A stretch of DNA of 64,000 bases from Allosediminivita pacifica (GTDB lineage Bacteria; Pseudomonadota; Alphaproteobacteria; Rhodobacterales; Rhodobacteraceae): the NCBI RefSeq assembly GCF_003054175.1, contig NZ_QBKN01000022.1:26426-90425 (forward strand), given 5' to 3'. The notes under the pieces are model-generated. The model was given only the letters and a program-made list of their open reading frames with translations. It was not told where the DNA came from and ran no database searches. Below are positions 51,758 to 60,504 of this stretch, in pieces; positions within the stretch are counted from its first letter, which is position 1; each line of letters begins with the position of its first letter. Position numbers and translations under genes: made by a program.

Positions 51758-52263
51758 GCGTTCACCTCTGTTGCCATCCGCCCGCGCCGGCCGTCGATCA
51801 CGCGGATCGCCAGCGCCTCGCCGGGCTGCAGGTCCGCGAGCCCCGACCGTCTCAGAACCTCGATGTGGATGAACACATCCTCCGATTTCCCGAAGATATT
51901 TGCAAAGCCGAATCCCTTGGCCTTGTCGAACCACTTCACGCGCGCGGGCTCCAACGGCGCGGCGCGCATCACTTCGGGGTCGATATCGTCGAAATCCGCC
52001 AGCGGCGCACCCTCGGGAAGCTCGGGCGGATCTATCCGTAGAACTTCGGTGGCCTGCACCCCGCGGTCGGTTTCCTGCACGGCCACGAAGACACGCGCCC
52101 CGTCGGCAACCGAAGATTGACCAAAGTTCCGCAGGACATTGGCATGAAGCAGAATGTCCGGGCCGCCTTCGTCTGCCACGACGAACCCGAAGCCCTTCAC
52201 GGGATCAAACCACTTCACGCGGCCCCTGACCTGCGGGCGCTCTCCAATGTTCGCTTCTTTCAC
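51721..52263 (-). CDS. Twin cold-shock-domain protein
   Basis: This 180-residue protein has two cold-shock domains, at about 12-75 and 105-170. The nucleic-acid-binding RNP-1 motifs are KGFGFV in the first and KGFGFA in the second, and the RNP-2-like strands are DILLHANVL and DVFIHIEVL. An acidic linker of about 25 residues joins them. Bacterial CspA-type proteins have one domain; the two-domain form is common in alphaproteobacteria. The start is GTG at 52263, as no in-frame ATG precedes the conserved sequence; its ribosome site is weak. The 3' end overlaps the DUF192 gene. Likely an RNA chaperone or transcription antiterminator. Confidence 0.93.
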   Translation of the reverse strand: MKEANIGERPQVRGRVKWFDPVKGFGFVVADEGGPDILLHANVLRNFGQSSVADGARVFVAVQETDRGVQATEVLRIDPPELPEGAPLADFDDIDPEVMRAAPLEPARVKWFDKAKGFGFANIFGKSEDVFIHIEVLRRSGLADLQPGEALAIRVIDGRRGRMATEVNAWETALGVSRSS

Positions 52264-52384
52264 ACTTCATCCAATACGCATTCGGGAAGTCGCAATGATG
52301 TTACTCGTGCGATAGAAGATTTAAAGATTCAAGTCGCTTGAAAATTGACGACATGAGCGCTTTTCACTTCAAGTAACGTGATCG

Positions 52385-52990
52385 TCAGGGGTTAAGCCGC
52401 GCGATGTCCCATGCGTCGGCAGGCGTTTCGCGGCGCCAGCGGAACCTGTCGTGCAAGCGAAACGACCCGTCGGCCCAGAACTCGATCTCCAGCGGCGTGA
52501 TGCGGTAACCGCCCCAGAACGGCGGGCGCTGCGGATGCGTCCCCTTCTGAGCGGTAATCCGCCCAACCTCGGCCATGAGCGAGCCGCGGCTCTCGAGCGG
52601 GCGCGACTGCTGCGAGGCCCAGGCGCCCAGCCGGCTCTTGAGCGAACGCGACTCGTAGTAACGATCGGCCTGCGGTCCGTCCTCGCGCGTGACCAGGCCG
52701 CGGACCCGGATCTGCCGGCGCAGGCTCTTCCAGTGCATCACGAAGGCCGCCTTGCCCGTTGCCTCGATCTCTTCGCCCTTCGCGCTTTCGTAGTTGGTGT
52801 AAAAGACGAATGCCGCGTCCTCGATCTCCTTCAGAAGCACCATCCGCACGTTGGGAAGACCGGACGGATCGGCTGTGGCCAGCGCGATCGCGTTGGGATC
52901 GTTGGGTTCGCTCCGACCGGCCTCTTCCAGCCAGGCGCGCGCGATAGTGAAGGGATCGTCCCCCGCGAAGATGCCACCCCTGTCGCTCAT
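52385..52990 (-). CDS. pdxH: Pyridoxamine 5'-phosphate oxidase
   Basis: This 201-residue flavoenzyme oxidises pyridoxamine/pyridoxine 5'-phosphate to pyridoxal 5'-phosphate. Typical segments are [47 protein letters not shown] and [14 protein letters not shown], followed by [10 protein letters not shown]. The last two are near-universal PdxH signatures. The start at 52990 (MSDRGGIF) was chosen as conserved sequence starts soon after. The upstream frame has no homology. It is divergent from fabI across 143 bases. Confidence 0.95.
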   Translation of the reverse strand: MSDRGGIFAGDDPFTIARAWLEEAGRSEPNDPNAIALATADPSGLPNVRMVLLKEIEDAAFVFYTNYESAKGEEIEATGKAAFVMHWKSLRRQIRVRGLVTREDGPQADRYYESRSLKSRLGAWASQQSRPLESRGSLMAEVGRITAQKGTHPQRPPFWGGYRITPLEIEFWADGSFRLHDRFRWRRETPADAWDIARLNP

Positions 52991-53133
52991 GCGCCTCTTC
53001 CTTCCCCTGCCGTCCTGTTGTTCCACTGTCGCATCGCGCGATCGGACCGGGCCCGAGGGCCACTCAGCCTTGATGCCCGTTTTCTGATCCCCTAAAGGAC
53101 GCGACACACAGCATTTCGGGCGGAGTGGCGGTC

Positions 53134-53940
53134 ATGTCAAACAATCTGATGGCGGGAAAACGTGGTCTCATCATGGGTCTCGCAAACGACAAGTCGATCG
53201 CCTGGGGGATCGCCAAGGCCTGCGCCGACGCCGGCGCCGAGCTTGCCTTCTCGTACCAGGGCGACGCCCTGAAGAAGCGCGTCGGCCCGCTGGCCGAGTC
53301 GCTGGGCTCCGACATCGTCCTGCCCTGCGACGTCGCGGACGAGGCGAGCATCGACGCGCTCTTCGAGGGCCTGAAGGAAAAATGGGACGGCATCGACTTC
53401 GTCGTCCACGCCATCGGCTTTTCCGACAAGTCCGAGCTGCGGGGCCGCTACGTCGACACCAGCCGCGCCAACTTCGCCATGTCGATGGACATCTCGGTCT
53501 ACAGCTTCACCGCGGTGATGCAGCGCGCCGAGAAGATGATGAAACCCGGAGGCAGCGCCGTCACCCTCACCTACTACGGGGCCGAGCGTGTCATGCCGCA
53601 CTACAATGTCATGGGTGTCGCCAAGGCCGCGCTCGAGGCATCTGTGCGCTACCTGGCCGAGGATCTGGGCCGCGACGGCATTCGCGTGAACGCGATCTCG
53701 GCGGGCCCGATCAAGACGCTGGCCGCCAGCGGCATCGGCGACTTCCGCTACATCATGAAGTGGAACGAGCTGAACTCGCCCCTGCGCCGCAACGTGACCA
53801 CCAGTGACGTTGGCAATTCCGCGCTTTACCTGCTCTCGGACCTCGGATCCGGCGTGACGGGCGAGACACATCACGTCGACGCAGGCTATCATATCGTCGG
53901 CATGAAGGCGCCCGACGCGCCCGACATCGAAAAGGCCTGA
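53134..53940 (+). CDS. fabI: Enoyl-[acyl-carrier-protein] reductase (NADH), FabI
   Basis: This 268-residue enzyme performs the last reduction in fatty-acid elongation. The cofactor region GLIMGLANDKSIAWGIAKA is the FabI-specific variant of the SDR motif. Tyr157 and Lys164 form the YxxxxxxK active site of FabI, and HAIGFSDKSELRG is also diagnostic. The ATG at 53134 has GGAG eight bases ahead and is preferred over GTG at 53125. A LysE-type exporter gene follows after six bases. It is the target class of triclosan; no resistance change can be judged here. Confidence 0.96.
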   Translation: MSNNLMAGKRGLIMGLANDKSIAWGIAKACADAGAELAFSYQGDALKKRVGPLAESLGSDIVLPCDVADEASIDALFEGLKEKWDGIDFVVHAIGFSDKSELRGRYVDTSRANFAMSMDISVYSFTAVMQRAEKMMKPGGSAVTLTYYGAERVMPHYNVMGVAKAALEASVRYLAEDLGRDGIRVNAISAGPIKTLAASGIGDFRYIMKWNELNSPLRRNVTTSDVGNSALYLLSDLGSGVTGETHHVDAGYHIVGMKAPDAPDIEKA

Positions 53941-53946
53941 CGACTC

Positions 53947-54549
53947 ATGACCTGGACCCAGCTGCTCGCCTTCAACCTCACGCTGCTCGCGGCGATGGCG
54001 GCGCCGGGTCCTGCCCTTCTCTACGCTCTTCGCCAGTCCATCGCCGGCGGGTTCCGCACCGGCCTTGCCACGGGCGCCGGTCTCGGGCTCGTGGCGGCCG
54101 CCTGGACCGGGGCGGCGCTGCTGGGGCTCGATGCGCTCTTCCGGCTGGTGCCCTGGGCCTACCTTGTCCTCAAGATCGCCGGCGCGCTCTACCTGCTGCG
54201 CGTGGCCTGGGGCCTCTGGCGCGATGCCCGTGCGCCCGTCTCCGACAGCGCGCAGCCCGGCGCCCGCGCCTTTCTCGGCGGCATGCTCGTGAATCTCGCC
54301 AATCCCAAGTCCGTGCTCTTCGCCGCCTCCGTCCTTCTGCTGATCTTTCCGCCCGATCTTGGCCTTGCGCAAAAGGCCCTGATCGTCGCCAACCACTTTG
54401 CGGTCGAAGTGACCGTCTACGGCGCCTTTGCGGCGCTTCTCTCCACACCGCCTGCCCGCGCCGGTTATCTCCGCCTCAAGCCCGTGATCGACCGCGCCGC
54501 GGCGCTGATCCTCGGGGCTCTGGGGCTGAGGCTGCTGACCGGCCGCTGA
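53947..54549 (+). CDS. LysE-family amino-acid/metabolite exporter
   Basis: This 200-residue protein has six predicted helices and the LysE/RhtB signature near the N-terminus ([21 protein letters not shown]). [20 protein letters not shown] is the second conserved region with its NPK motif. These carriers export amino acids or related compounds. The gene follows fabI by six bases, so the two are probably co-transcribed without an obvious functional tie, and precedes gpt by 22 bases. Confidence 0.91.
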   Translation: MTWTQLLAFNLTLLAAMAAPGPALLYALRQSIAGGFRTGLATGAGLGLVAAAWTGAALLGLDALFRLVPWAYLVLKIAGALYLLRVAWGLWRDARAPVSDSAQPGARAFLGGMLVNLANPKSVLFAASVLLLIFPPDLGLAQKALIVANHFAVEVTVYGAFAALLSTPPARAGYLRLKPVIDRAAALILGALGLRLLTGR

Positions 54550-54571
54550 GCCACCCGCCAAGGAGCGCCAG

Positions 54572-55075
54572 ATGAACGACCGTCTTCCCCACGAAAAAGG
54601 CTTCCACGTCAGCTGGGACCAGCTGCACCGCGATGCGCGGGCGCTGGCCTGGCGCCTTCAGGGACGCGGTCCGGATGACGGGGCATGGCGGGCGGTCGTC
54701 GCCATCACCAGGGGCGGAATGGCCCCCGCGATGATCGTCTCGCGCGAACTCAATATCCGCCACGTCGACACCATCAGCGTCAAGAGCTACGACCATCAGA
54801 GCCAGTCCGAGCCGCGGATCATCAAGAGCCCCGACATGGAACTCGTCGGCGACGGCGAAGGCGTGCTGATCGTCGACGACCTCGTGGACACCGGACGGAC
54901 GCTCGAGCTGGTGCGCGCCCACATGCCCAAGGCGCATGTCGCCACCGTCTACGCCAAGCCGCAGGGCCGCGCGCAGGTCGACACCTACGTGACCGAGGTC
55001 AGCCAGGACACCTGGATCTTCTTCCCCTGGGACATGGCGCTGCAGTACGTCAAACCCTACCGGGGCACGGACTGA
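54572..55075 (+). CDS. gpt: Xanthine phosphoribosyltransferase
   Basis: This 167-residue purine-salvage enzyme of the Gpt type transfers phosphoribosyl from PRPP to xanthine or guanine. The PRPP loop is [13 protein letters not shown], and an N-terminal [16 protein letters not shown] segment is typical. The C-terminal [10 protein letters not shown] resembles E. coli Gpt. It has an AAGGAGCG ribosome site. A Rhodobacterales-type dispersed hairpin follows. It is well conserved with no oddity. Confidence 0.94.
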   Translation: MNDRLPHEKGFHVSWDQLHRDARALAWRLQGRGPDDGAWRAVVAITRGGMAPAMIVSRELNIRHVDTISVKSYDHQSQSEPRIIKSPDMELVGDGEGVLIVDDLVDTGRTLELVRAHMPKAHVATVYAKPQGRAQVDTYVTEVSQDTWIFFPWDMALQYVKPYRGTD

Positions 55076-55090
55076 CACCGGGCCTCTTCT

Positions 55091-55149
55091 CGCCGAAAAT
55101 ACCTCGGGGTGAATGCCGCGCATCGCGCGGCAGAGGGGCAGCGCCCCTC
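55091..55149. repeat. Dispersed twin-hairpin intergenic element
   Basis: The stretch CGCCGAAAATACCTCGGGG is followed by two perfect seven-base stems, GCCGCGC/GCGCGGC (55115-55131) and GAGGGGC/GCCCCTC (55133-55149). This composite is of a type often seen between genes in Rhodobacteraceae. It may also end the fabI-lysE-gpt transcript. Confidence 0.6.
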
Positions 55150-55189
55150 CCACCCGGCACGAGGCCAACACGACCGCACGGAGACCCCC

Positions 55190-56386
55190 ATGACCAGCCG
55201 CACCCAGACCACCTTCGCCCCGCCGGTCATGGAAGCGCGCCGCTGGCTCGAGGGGGTCATCTTTCCGGCTGATCGCCCCCTGCTGAACGTCAGCCAGGCC
55301 GCTCCGGTGGACCCGCCGCCGGAGCCGCTCCGCGCGGCCATGGCCGAGGCGCTCGAGCGGCCCGAGACACATCTCTACGGCCCGGTGCTGGGCCTGCCGG
55401 GCTTGCGCGCTGGTCTCGCCCGCAACTGGTCCGACCACTACGGCGGCACGGTCGGCCCCGACCAGGTGGCCATCACTGCCGGCTGCAACCAGGCCTTCGC
55501 CGCCGCCATCGCCGCGATTGCGGGCGAAGGCGACGAGGTGATCCTGCCTGTGCCGTGGTACTTCAACCACAAGATGTGGCTCGACATGTCCGGCCTCCGC
55601 GCCGTGCCGCTCAAGACGGGCGACGACCTCGTTCCCACGGCCGAGGACGCCGAGGCGCTGATCACGCCCCGCACCCGGGCCATCGCGCTGGTCAGCCCGA
55701 ACAACCCCGGTGGCGTCGAGTACCCCGCCGAGACCATCGCCGCCTTCTTCGAGCTGGCGAAGTCCCGCGGCATCAAGCTGATCCTTGATGAGACCTACCG
55801 CGACTTCGACAGCCGCGACGGCGCCCCGCACGACCTGATCACGCTGGGCGACTGGGACGACACCCTGATCGCGCTCTACAGTTTCTCCAAGGCCTACCGC
55901 CTGACCGGCCACCGCACCGGCGCGGTGCTCACCTCCCAGCCCCTGCTGGCCGAGATCGAGAAATTCCTCGACACCGTGGCCATCTGCGCCCCGCAACTGG
56001 GCCAGCACGCGGCCCTCTGGGGGCTCGAGAACCTCTCGCAGTGGCTTGCCGGCGAACGGGCCGAGATCCTGGACCGCCGTGCCGCCATTCTCGACAACCT
56101 CCCCGTGATCGAGGCGAAGGGCTGGCGGCTCATGGGCTGCGGGGCCTATTTCGCCTATTTCGAACACCCCTTCGCGGAAAGCAGCGCCGATCTCGCCCCG
56201 CGCCTCGTGCGCGATGCCGGCGTCCTGCTGCTGCCGGGCACGATGTTCATGCCCGAGGACGCACCGGAGGGCGCCCGCCAGGTCCGCGTCGCCTTCGCCA
56301 ACGTCGACCGCGCCGGCATTGCCGAGCTCTTCCGCAGGCTTGCCGCCGTGGAAGGCCCCCTTGCGGGTCGGGCAACCCCCATCTAG
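55190..56386 (+). CDS. Class I/II pyridoxal-phosphate aminotransferase
   Basis: This 398-residue fold-type I aminotransferase has Lys234 in SFSKAYRLTGHRTG as the PLP lysine. The cofactor contacts SPNNPGG (169-175) and DETYRDF (200-206) are also present. YGPVLGLPGLRAGLA is the usual N-terminal substrate-loop region. The start at 55190 follows CGGAGACC. The upstream frame covers the dispersed repeat and is not coding. The substrate amino acid is not clear; aspartate/aromatic-type enzymes are closest in appearance. It precedes the PpiD-like chaperone gene by 28 bases. Confidence 0.92.
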   Translation: MTSRTQTTFAPPVMEARRWLEGVIFPADRPLLNVSQAAPVDPPPEPLRAAMAEALERPETHLYGPVLGLPGLRAGLARNWSDHYGGTVGPDQVAITAGCNQAFAAAIAAIAGEGDEVILPVPWYFNHKMWLDMSGLRAVPLKTGDDLVPTAEDAEALITPRTRAIALVSPNNPGGVEYPAETIAAFFELAKSRGIKLILDETYRDFDSRDGAPHDLITLGDWDDTLIALYSFSKAYRLTGHRTGAVLTSQPLLAEIEKFLDTVAICAPQLGQHAALWGLENLSQWLAGERAEILDRRAAILDNLPVIEAKGWRLMGCGAYFAYFEHPFAESSADLAPRLVRDAGVLLLPGTMFMPEDAPEGARQVRVAFANVDRAGIAELFRRLAAVEGPLAGRATPI

Positions 56387-56414
56387 ACAGCAGGCGCACA
56401 AAGCGGAGGAAGGC

Positions 56415-58256
56415 ATGTCGACCGGCGGAAAATCGATCTCGAAGTACTTCGTCTGGATCCTGCTGGCCCTCCTCATCGTGGGTCTCGCAGGCTTCGGCGC
56501 CACCAATCTCTCGGGCACCGTCCGGACCGTCGGATCGGTCGGCGACACCGAGATCACGACGTCCGAGTACTTCCGCGCCCTGCAGAACCGCCTGCAGAGC
56601 CTGTCGCAGCAGAGCGGCGACGCCGTCACCCTGCAGGAGGCCCAGGCCCGCGGCATCCCCGAACAGGTACTCAGCCAGCTCGTCGTGAACGCCGCGCTCC
56701 AGGAAGAATCTAGCCGCATGGGCATCTCGGTCGGCGACGCGCAGGTTGCAGCGCAGCTGCGCCAGGTTCCGTCCTTCCAGGGCCCCGACGGCCAGTTCGA
56801 CCGCGACGCCTATGCCTTTGCACTGGATCAGGCCGGGCTCTCGACCTCGGAGTTCGAGGAAAACATCCGCGCCGACGCCGCCAGCTCGATCCTGCAGGGC
56901 GCCGTCCTCGCCGGCCTCACCCTGCCCGACAGCTACGTGAACACGCTTCTCGATTATGCCGGCGAAACCCGCGCCTTCACCTGGGCCGAGGTGCCGCAGG
57001 CCGAGCTCGACATCGGCGTGGCCGAGCCCTCCGAGGAAGAGCTGCGCGCCTGGTACGATGAGAACATCGACCGCTTCACCATCCCGCGCACCCGGGCGAT
57101 CACGTACGTGTGGCTGACGCCCGACATGATCGTCGACAGCGTCGAAGTCCCCGAAGACGCCCTGCGCGACGCCTACGAAGAGCAGGAAGACCGCTTCAAC
57201 ATGCCCGAGCGCCGGCTTGTCGAACGACTCGTCTTCTCCAACGAAGAAGCCGCCCAGGAGGCCGCTCAGCGCATCGCCGATGGCGAGGACTTCGAGACAC
57301 TTGTCGAGGAACGCGGGCTTCAGCTTGCCGACACCGATCTTGGCGATGTCTCCCGCGACGATCTCGGCGAGGCCGGCGAAGCCGTCTTCTCGCTTCCCGT
57401 GGGCGAAGTCGCGCAGGCTCCCTCGAACCTCGGCCCTGCGCTCTTCCGGGTGAACGCGGTCCTGCCCGCCACTGAAACCCCCTTCGAGGAAGCCGTCGAC
57501 GATCTGCGCGGCACGCTCGCGCTCGACCGCGCGCGCCGGGTGATCGAAACCCAGGCCGAAAGCCTCAACGACGAACTCGCCGCCGGCGCCACGCTCGAGG
57601 AACTTGCCGACCAGACCGACCTGCGGATTGACCAGATCGACTGGACCGGCCGCAACGACAGCGGCATCGCGGGCTACCCCGCCTTCCGCGAAGCGGCTCA
57701 GGCCGTGGCCGAAGGCGACTATCCCGATATCGAGCCGCTCGGCGACGGCGGCGTCTTCGCCCTGCGCCTCGACGAGATCCGCGAAGCGCAACCGCAACCC
57801 TTTGAGGAGGTCGAGGCAGAGGTCCGCGAAGGCTGGGAAGCCGAGCAGCGCGTGAACGCGCTCGTCGAGGAAGGTGACCGTCTCGCGAACGAACTCAGCG
57901 AGGGTCGCACCTTCGCCGCGCTCGACCTCGATCCGCGCGAGGAAAGCGGCCTGACCCGCAACGCCAACCGCGAAGGCCTGCCCAACGCGCTGGTCTCGGC
58001 CGCCTTCGAAATGCAGGCCGGTGAAACCCGCGCCCTGCCCGGCCAGGACGGCGCGCTTGTCATCCGGCTTGACGAGGTCACCTCTGCCGACCGCGACAGC
58101 GAGCAGAACACCCAGCTCGCCCAGCTTCTGCGCGACCGCGCCGCCAATGACGTGGCCAACGATCTCTACCGGGCGCTGGCGAACGACATCCAGTCCCGCA
58201 CCAGCGTCCAGATCGACCAGCAGGCGATCAACGCCGTGCACACCCAGCTCCAGTGA
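56415..58256 (+). CDS. SurA_N/PpiD-type periplasmic peptidyl-prolyl isomerase chaperone
   Basis: This 613-residue inner-membrane-anchored protein has an N-terminal helix (YFVWILLALLIVGLAGFGAT, about 11-30). A SurA-like N-terminal chaperone part follows, with EQVLSQLVVNAALQEESSRMG, then a central parvulin-like region at about 265-365 (RRLVERLVFSNEEAAQEAA...) and a long helical C-terminal part. PpiD proteins help fold outer-membrane proteins leaving the Sec channel. Parvulin residues look partly degenerate, so isomerase activity is uncertain. A CGGAGGAAGG ribosome site precedes the ATG. Only four bases separate it from trpE, which is a common linkage in Rhodobacterales. Confidence 0.92.
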   Translation: MSTGGKSISKYFVWILLALLIVGLAGFGATNLSGTVRTVGSVGDTEITTSEYFRALQNRLQSLSQQSGDAVTLQEAQARGIPEQVLSQLVVNAALQEESSRMGISVGDAQVAAQLRQVPSFQGPDGQFDRDAYAFALDQAGLSTSEFEENIRADAASSILQGAVLAGLTLPDSYVNTLLDYAGETRAFTWAEVPQAELDIGVAEPSEEELRAWYDENIDRFTIPRTRAITYVWLTPDMIVDSVEVPEDALRDAYEEQEDRFNMPERRLVERLVFSNEEAAQEAAQRIADGEDFETLVEERGLQLADTDLGDVSRDDLGEAGEAVFSLPVGEVAQAPSNLGPALFRVNAVLPATETPFEEAVDDLRGTLALDRARRVIETQAESLNDELAAGATLEELADQTDLRIDQIDWTGRNDSGIAGYPAFREAAQAVAEGDYPDIEPLGDGGVFALRLDEIREAQPQPFEEVEAEVREGWEAEQRVNALVEEGDRLANELSEGRTFAALDLDPREESGLTRNANREGLPNALVSAAFEMQAGETRALPGQDGALVIRLDEVTSADRDSEQNTQLAQLLRDRAANDVANDLYRALANDIQSRTSVQIDQQAINAVHTQLQ

Positions 58257-58260
58257 TCCA

Positions 58261-59775
58261 ATGGCCAATCTGACACCCAGCTACGAAGACTTTGCCGCGG
58301 CCTACGAGGCCGGTCAGAACCAGGTCCTCTACACCCGCCTCGCGGCCGATCTCGACACCCCGGTGTCGCTGATGCTCAAGATGACCGGCGCCGCCAAGGA
58401 CGCCTTCATGCTCGAGTCCGTCACCGGCGGCGAGGTCCGGGGCCGCTACTCGATCATCGGGATGAAGCCGGATCTGGTCTGGCGCTGCGAGGGCGACAAG
58501 GCCGCGCTCAACCGCATGGCCCGCTTCGACCCCGAGGCCTTCGTGCCCGAGGAAAGCGGACCGCTGGAGTCGCTGCGCGCGCTCCTCGCCGAAAGCAGGA
58601 TCGATCTGCCCGAGGACCTGCCACAGTCCTCCGCCGGTCTCTTCGGCTATCTCGGCTACGACATGATCCGGCTGGTGGAACACCTGCCCGACATGAACCC
58701 CGATGTCATGGGCCTGCCCGATGCTATGCTCATGCGGCCCAGCATCATCGCCGTTCTCGACGGGGTGAAGGGCGAAGTCACCGTGGTGGCGCCTGCATGG
58801 GTGACCGAGGGGCTATCGGCCCGCGCGGCCTACGCACAGGCCGCCGAACGCGTCATGGACGCCGTGCGCGACCTCGACCGCGCCCTGCCGCAGGCCACGC
58901 GCAACCTTGGCGAAGCTGCCGAAATCGGCGAGCCGGTCTCCAACTTCAGCCTCGAAAGCTACAAGCAGGCGGTCGAGACGGCCAAGGAATACATCCGCGC
59001 CGGCGACATCTTCCAGGTCGTGCCCGCGCAGCGCTGGACGCAGGACTTCCCCCTGCCGCCTTTCGCGCTTTACCGCTCGCTGCGCCGCACGAACCCCTCG
59101 CCCTTCATGTTCTACTTCAACTTCGGCGGCTTCCAGGTCATCGGCGCCTCGCCCGAGATCCTCGTCCGGGTCTTCGGCAACGAGGTGACGATACGCCCCA
59201 TCGCGGGCACGCGCCCCCGCGGCGCCACCCCCGAAGAGGACAAGGCCCTCGAAGCGGACCTGCTGGCCGACAAGAAGGAACTGGCCGAGCACCTGATGCT
59301 GCTGGACCTCGGCCGCAACGACGTCGGACGTGTCGCGAAGGTCGGCACCGTCCGCCCGACCGAGAAATTCGTGATCGAGCGCTACAGCCACGTCATGCAC
59401 ATCGTCTCAAACGTGGTGGGCGAGCTCTCCGAAGAGCACGACGCCCTGTCGGCGCTGCTCGCAGGCATGCCCGCCGGCACGGTCTCGGGCGCGCCCAAGG
59501 TCCGCGCGATGGAGATCATCGACGAGCTGGAGCCTGAAAAGCGCGGCATCTACGGCGGTGCCGTGGGTTACTTCAGCGCCGGTGGCGACATGGACATGTG
59601 CATCGCCCTGCGCACGGCCATCGTGAAGGACAGCAAGCTCTACATCCAAGCCGGCGGCGGGATCGTATACGACAGCGATCCCGAGGCCGAGTATCAGGAA
59701 ACGGTCCACAAATCGAACGCCATCCGGCGCGCGGCGGCGGATGCCGCCCGCTTCACCGGAACAGGCAACGACTGA
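58261..59775 (+). CDS. trpE: Anthranilate synthase component I
   Basis: This 504-residue subunit converts chorismate to anthranilate, the first step of tryptophan synthesis, with TrpG supplying ammonia. The feedback-binding LES element is in AFMLESVTGGEVRGRYS. The chorismate-binding core has IFQVVPAQRW, RPIAGTRPRG, LLDLGRNDVGRV, MPAGTVSGAPKVRAMEII and IQAGGGIVYDSDPEAEY. The ATG comes four bases after the chaperone stop, so translation is likely coupled. No leader-peptide attenuator is present. The trpG partner is not within the window. Confidence 0.97.
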   Translation: MANLTPSYEDFAAAYEAGQNQVLYTRLAADLDTPVSLMLKMTGAAKDAFMLESVTGGEVRGRYSIIGMKPDLVWRCEGDKAALNRMARFDPEAFVPEESGPLESLRALLAESRIDLPEDLPQSSAGLFGYLGYDMIRLVEHLPDMNPDVMGLPDAMLMRPSIIAVLDGVKGEVTVVAPAWVTEGLSARAAYAQAAERVMDAVRDLDRALPQATRNLGEAAEIGEPVSNFSLESYKQAVETAKEYIRAGDIFQVVPAQRWTQDFPLPPFALYRSLRRTNPSPFMFYFNFGGFQVIGASPEILVRVFGNEVTIRPIAGTRPRGATPEEDKALEADLLADKKELAEHLMLLDLGRNDVGRVAKVGTVRPTEKFVIERYSHVMHIVSNVVGELSEEHDALSALLAGMPAGTVSGAPKVRAMEIIDELEPEKRGIYGGAVGYFSAGGDMDMCIALRTAIVKDSKLYIQAGGGIVYDSDPEAEYQETVHKSNAIRRAAADAARFTGTGND

Positions 59776-59778
59776 GGC

Positions 59779-60129
59779 TCAGTGCACCGTCAGCAGCAAC
59801 CATGCGGACGGCACCGCCTCGAGCAGGAACCAGATGATGGCCTTGGGCATCGGCGGCTTGTCGATCCCGATCGACACGAGCCTGCCGAAGGCCGCGCCCG
59901 CGTAGGCCACGCCCAGCATCGCGTAGGCCCAGGGCGCGCCCGTCCAGATGCAGACCACCCCCATCGCGACGAAAAGCCCGCCCGCCGAGGCGCGCAGCTC
60001 GCTCAACCCCATGGTGCTGTCGGTCGTCTTCATGTCGAGCACGCGCGCAGTGTATCGGGGCGAGATGAGCCCGAAGAGGCCGAGGCCGATGGTGAGAAGG
60101 GCAATCAGGACGTCGATGATCTGGATCAC
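59779..60129 (-). CDS. Small membrane protein (DUF4345-like)
   Basis: This 116-residue protein has four hydrophobic helices (about 2-22, 44-62, 66-84 and 95-113). The pattern is of the DUF4345-type family, with RASAGGLFVAMGVVCIW in the middle and FGRLVSIGIDKPP between helices 3 and 4. The start is GTG at 60129, with GGAG upstream. It is convergent with trpE, the two stops being three bases apart. Function unknown. Confidence 0.82.
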   Translation of the reverse strand: MIQIIDVLIALLTIGLGLFGLISPRYTARVLDMKTTDSTMGLSELRASAGGLFVAMGVVCIWTGAPWAYAMLGVAYAGAAFGRLVSIGIDKPPMPKAIIWFLLEAVPSAWLLLTVH

Positions 60130-60504
60130 GGGCTGGCTCCGGGTTGTGATGCTAGCCTCAACCTAGCCCTCGACGCCCGCCCGCCAATCCCTCACGTGGC
60201 CGCGAAGCGTACACTTCCGGCGGCTCTTTTCTTCAATCACGCCCCGGACTTGCAGTGTTGCACGGCCTCCACATTACATCTCTATCCTATGCCTTCCAAA
60301 GGATCGGACGCGACTTGGCGTCAGGGGGATGTCGGTTACGAACGTGATAATGTCGTTTGAAAGTCGGCAGTTCTTCGCTTAGACACGCTTCTGACGCCTG
60401 AGTCGTGGGCTCATGCGTACCATGAAACTGCTTTGCAAATGCGAAGCAAGATGGTTCGCCTCGCCCGCACAGGACTCGGGCCGCCACAACGACAGGAGTT
60501 CGAC
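60130..60504 (+). other. Intergenic region before the betaine transporter
   Basis: These 375 bases carry no convincing gene. They contain a good sigma70-like promoter (60357-60385) and leave an untranslated leader of about 110 bases for the binding-protein gene. TGCTT/AAGCA arms around TTGCAAATGC (about 60429-60448) form a possible operator. Confidence 0.6.
60357..60385 (+). promoter_or_regulatory. Sigma70-like promoter of the betaine transporter operon
   Basis: TTGAAA (60357-60362) and TAGACA (60380-60385) are separated by an ideal 17 bases, in an AT-richer patch upstream of the binding-protein gene. Confidence 0.5.

Noticed and set aside
52117..52341. Small plus-strand frame (74 codons) near the cold-shock gene
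   Set aside because: Mostly antisense to the cold-shock gene and without a ribosome site or recognisable features.
53137..54561. Antisense frame over fabI and lysE
   Set aside because: Both sense genes are conserved; the antisense product is Gly/Gln/Arg-rich.
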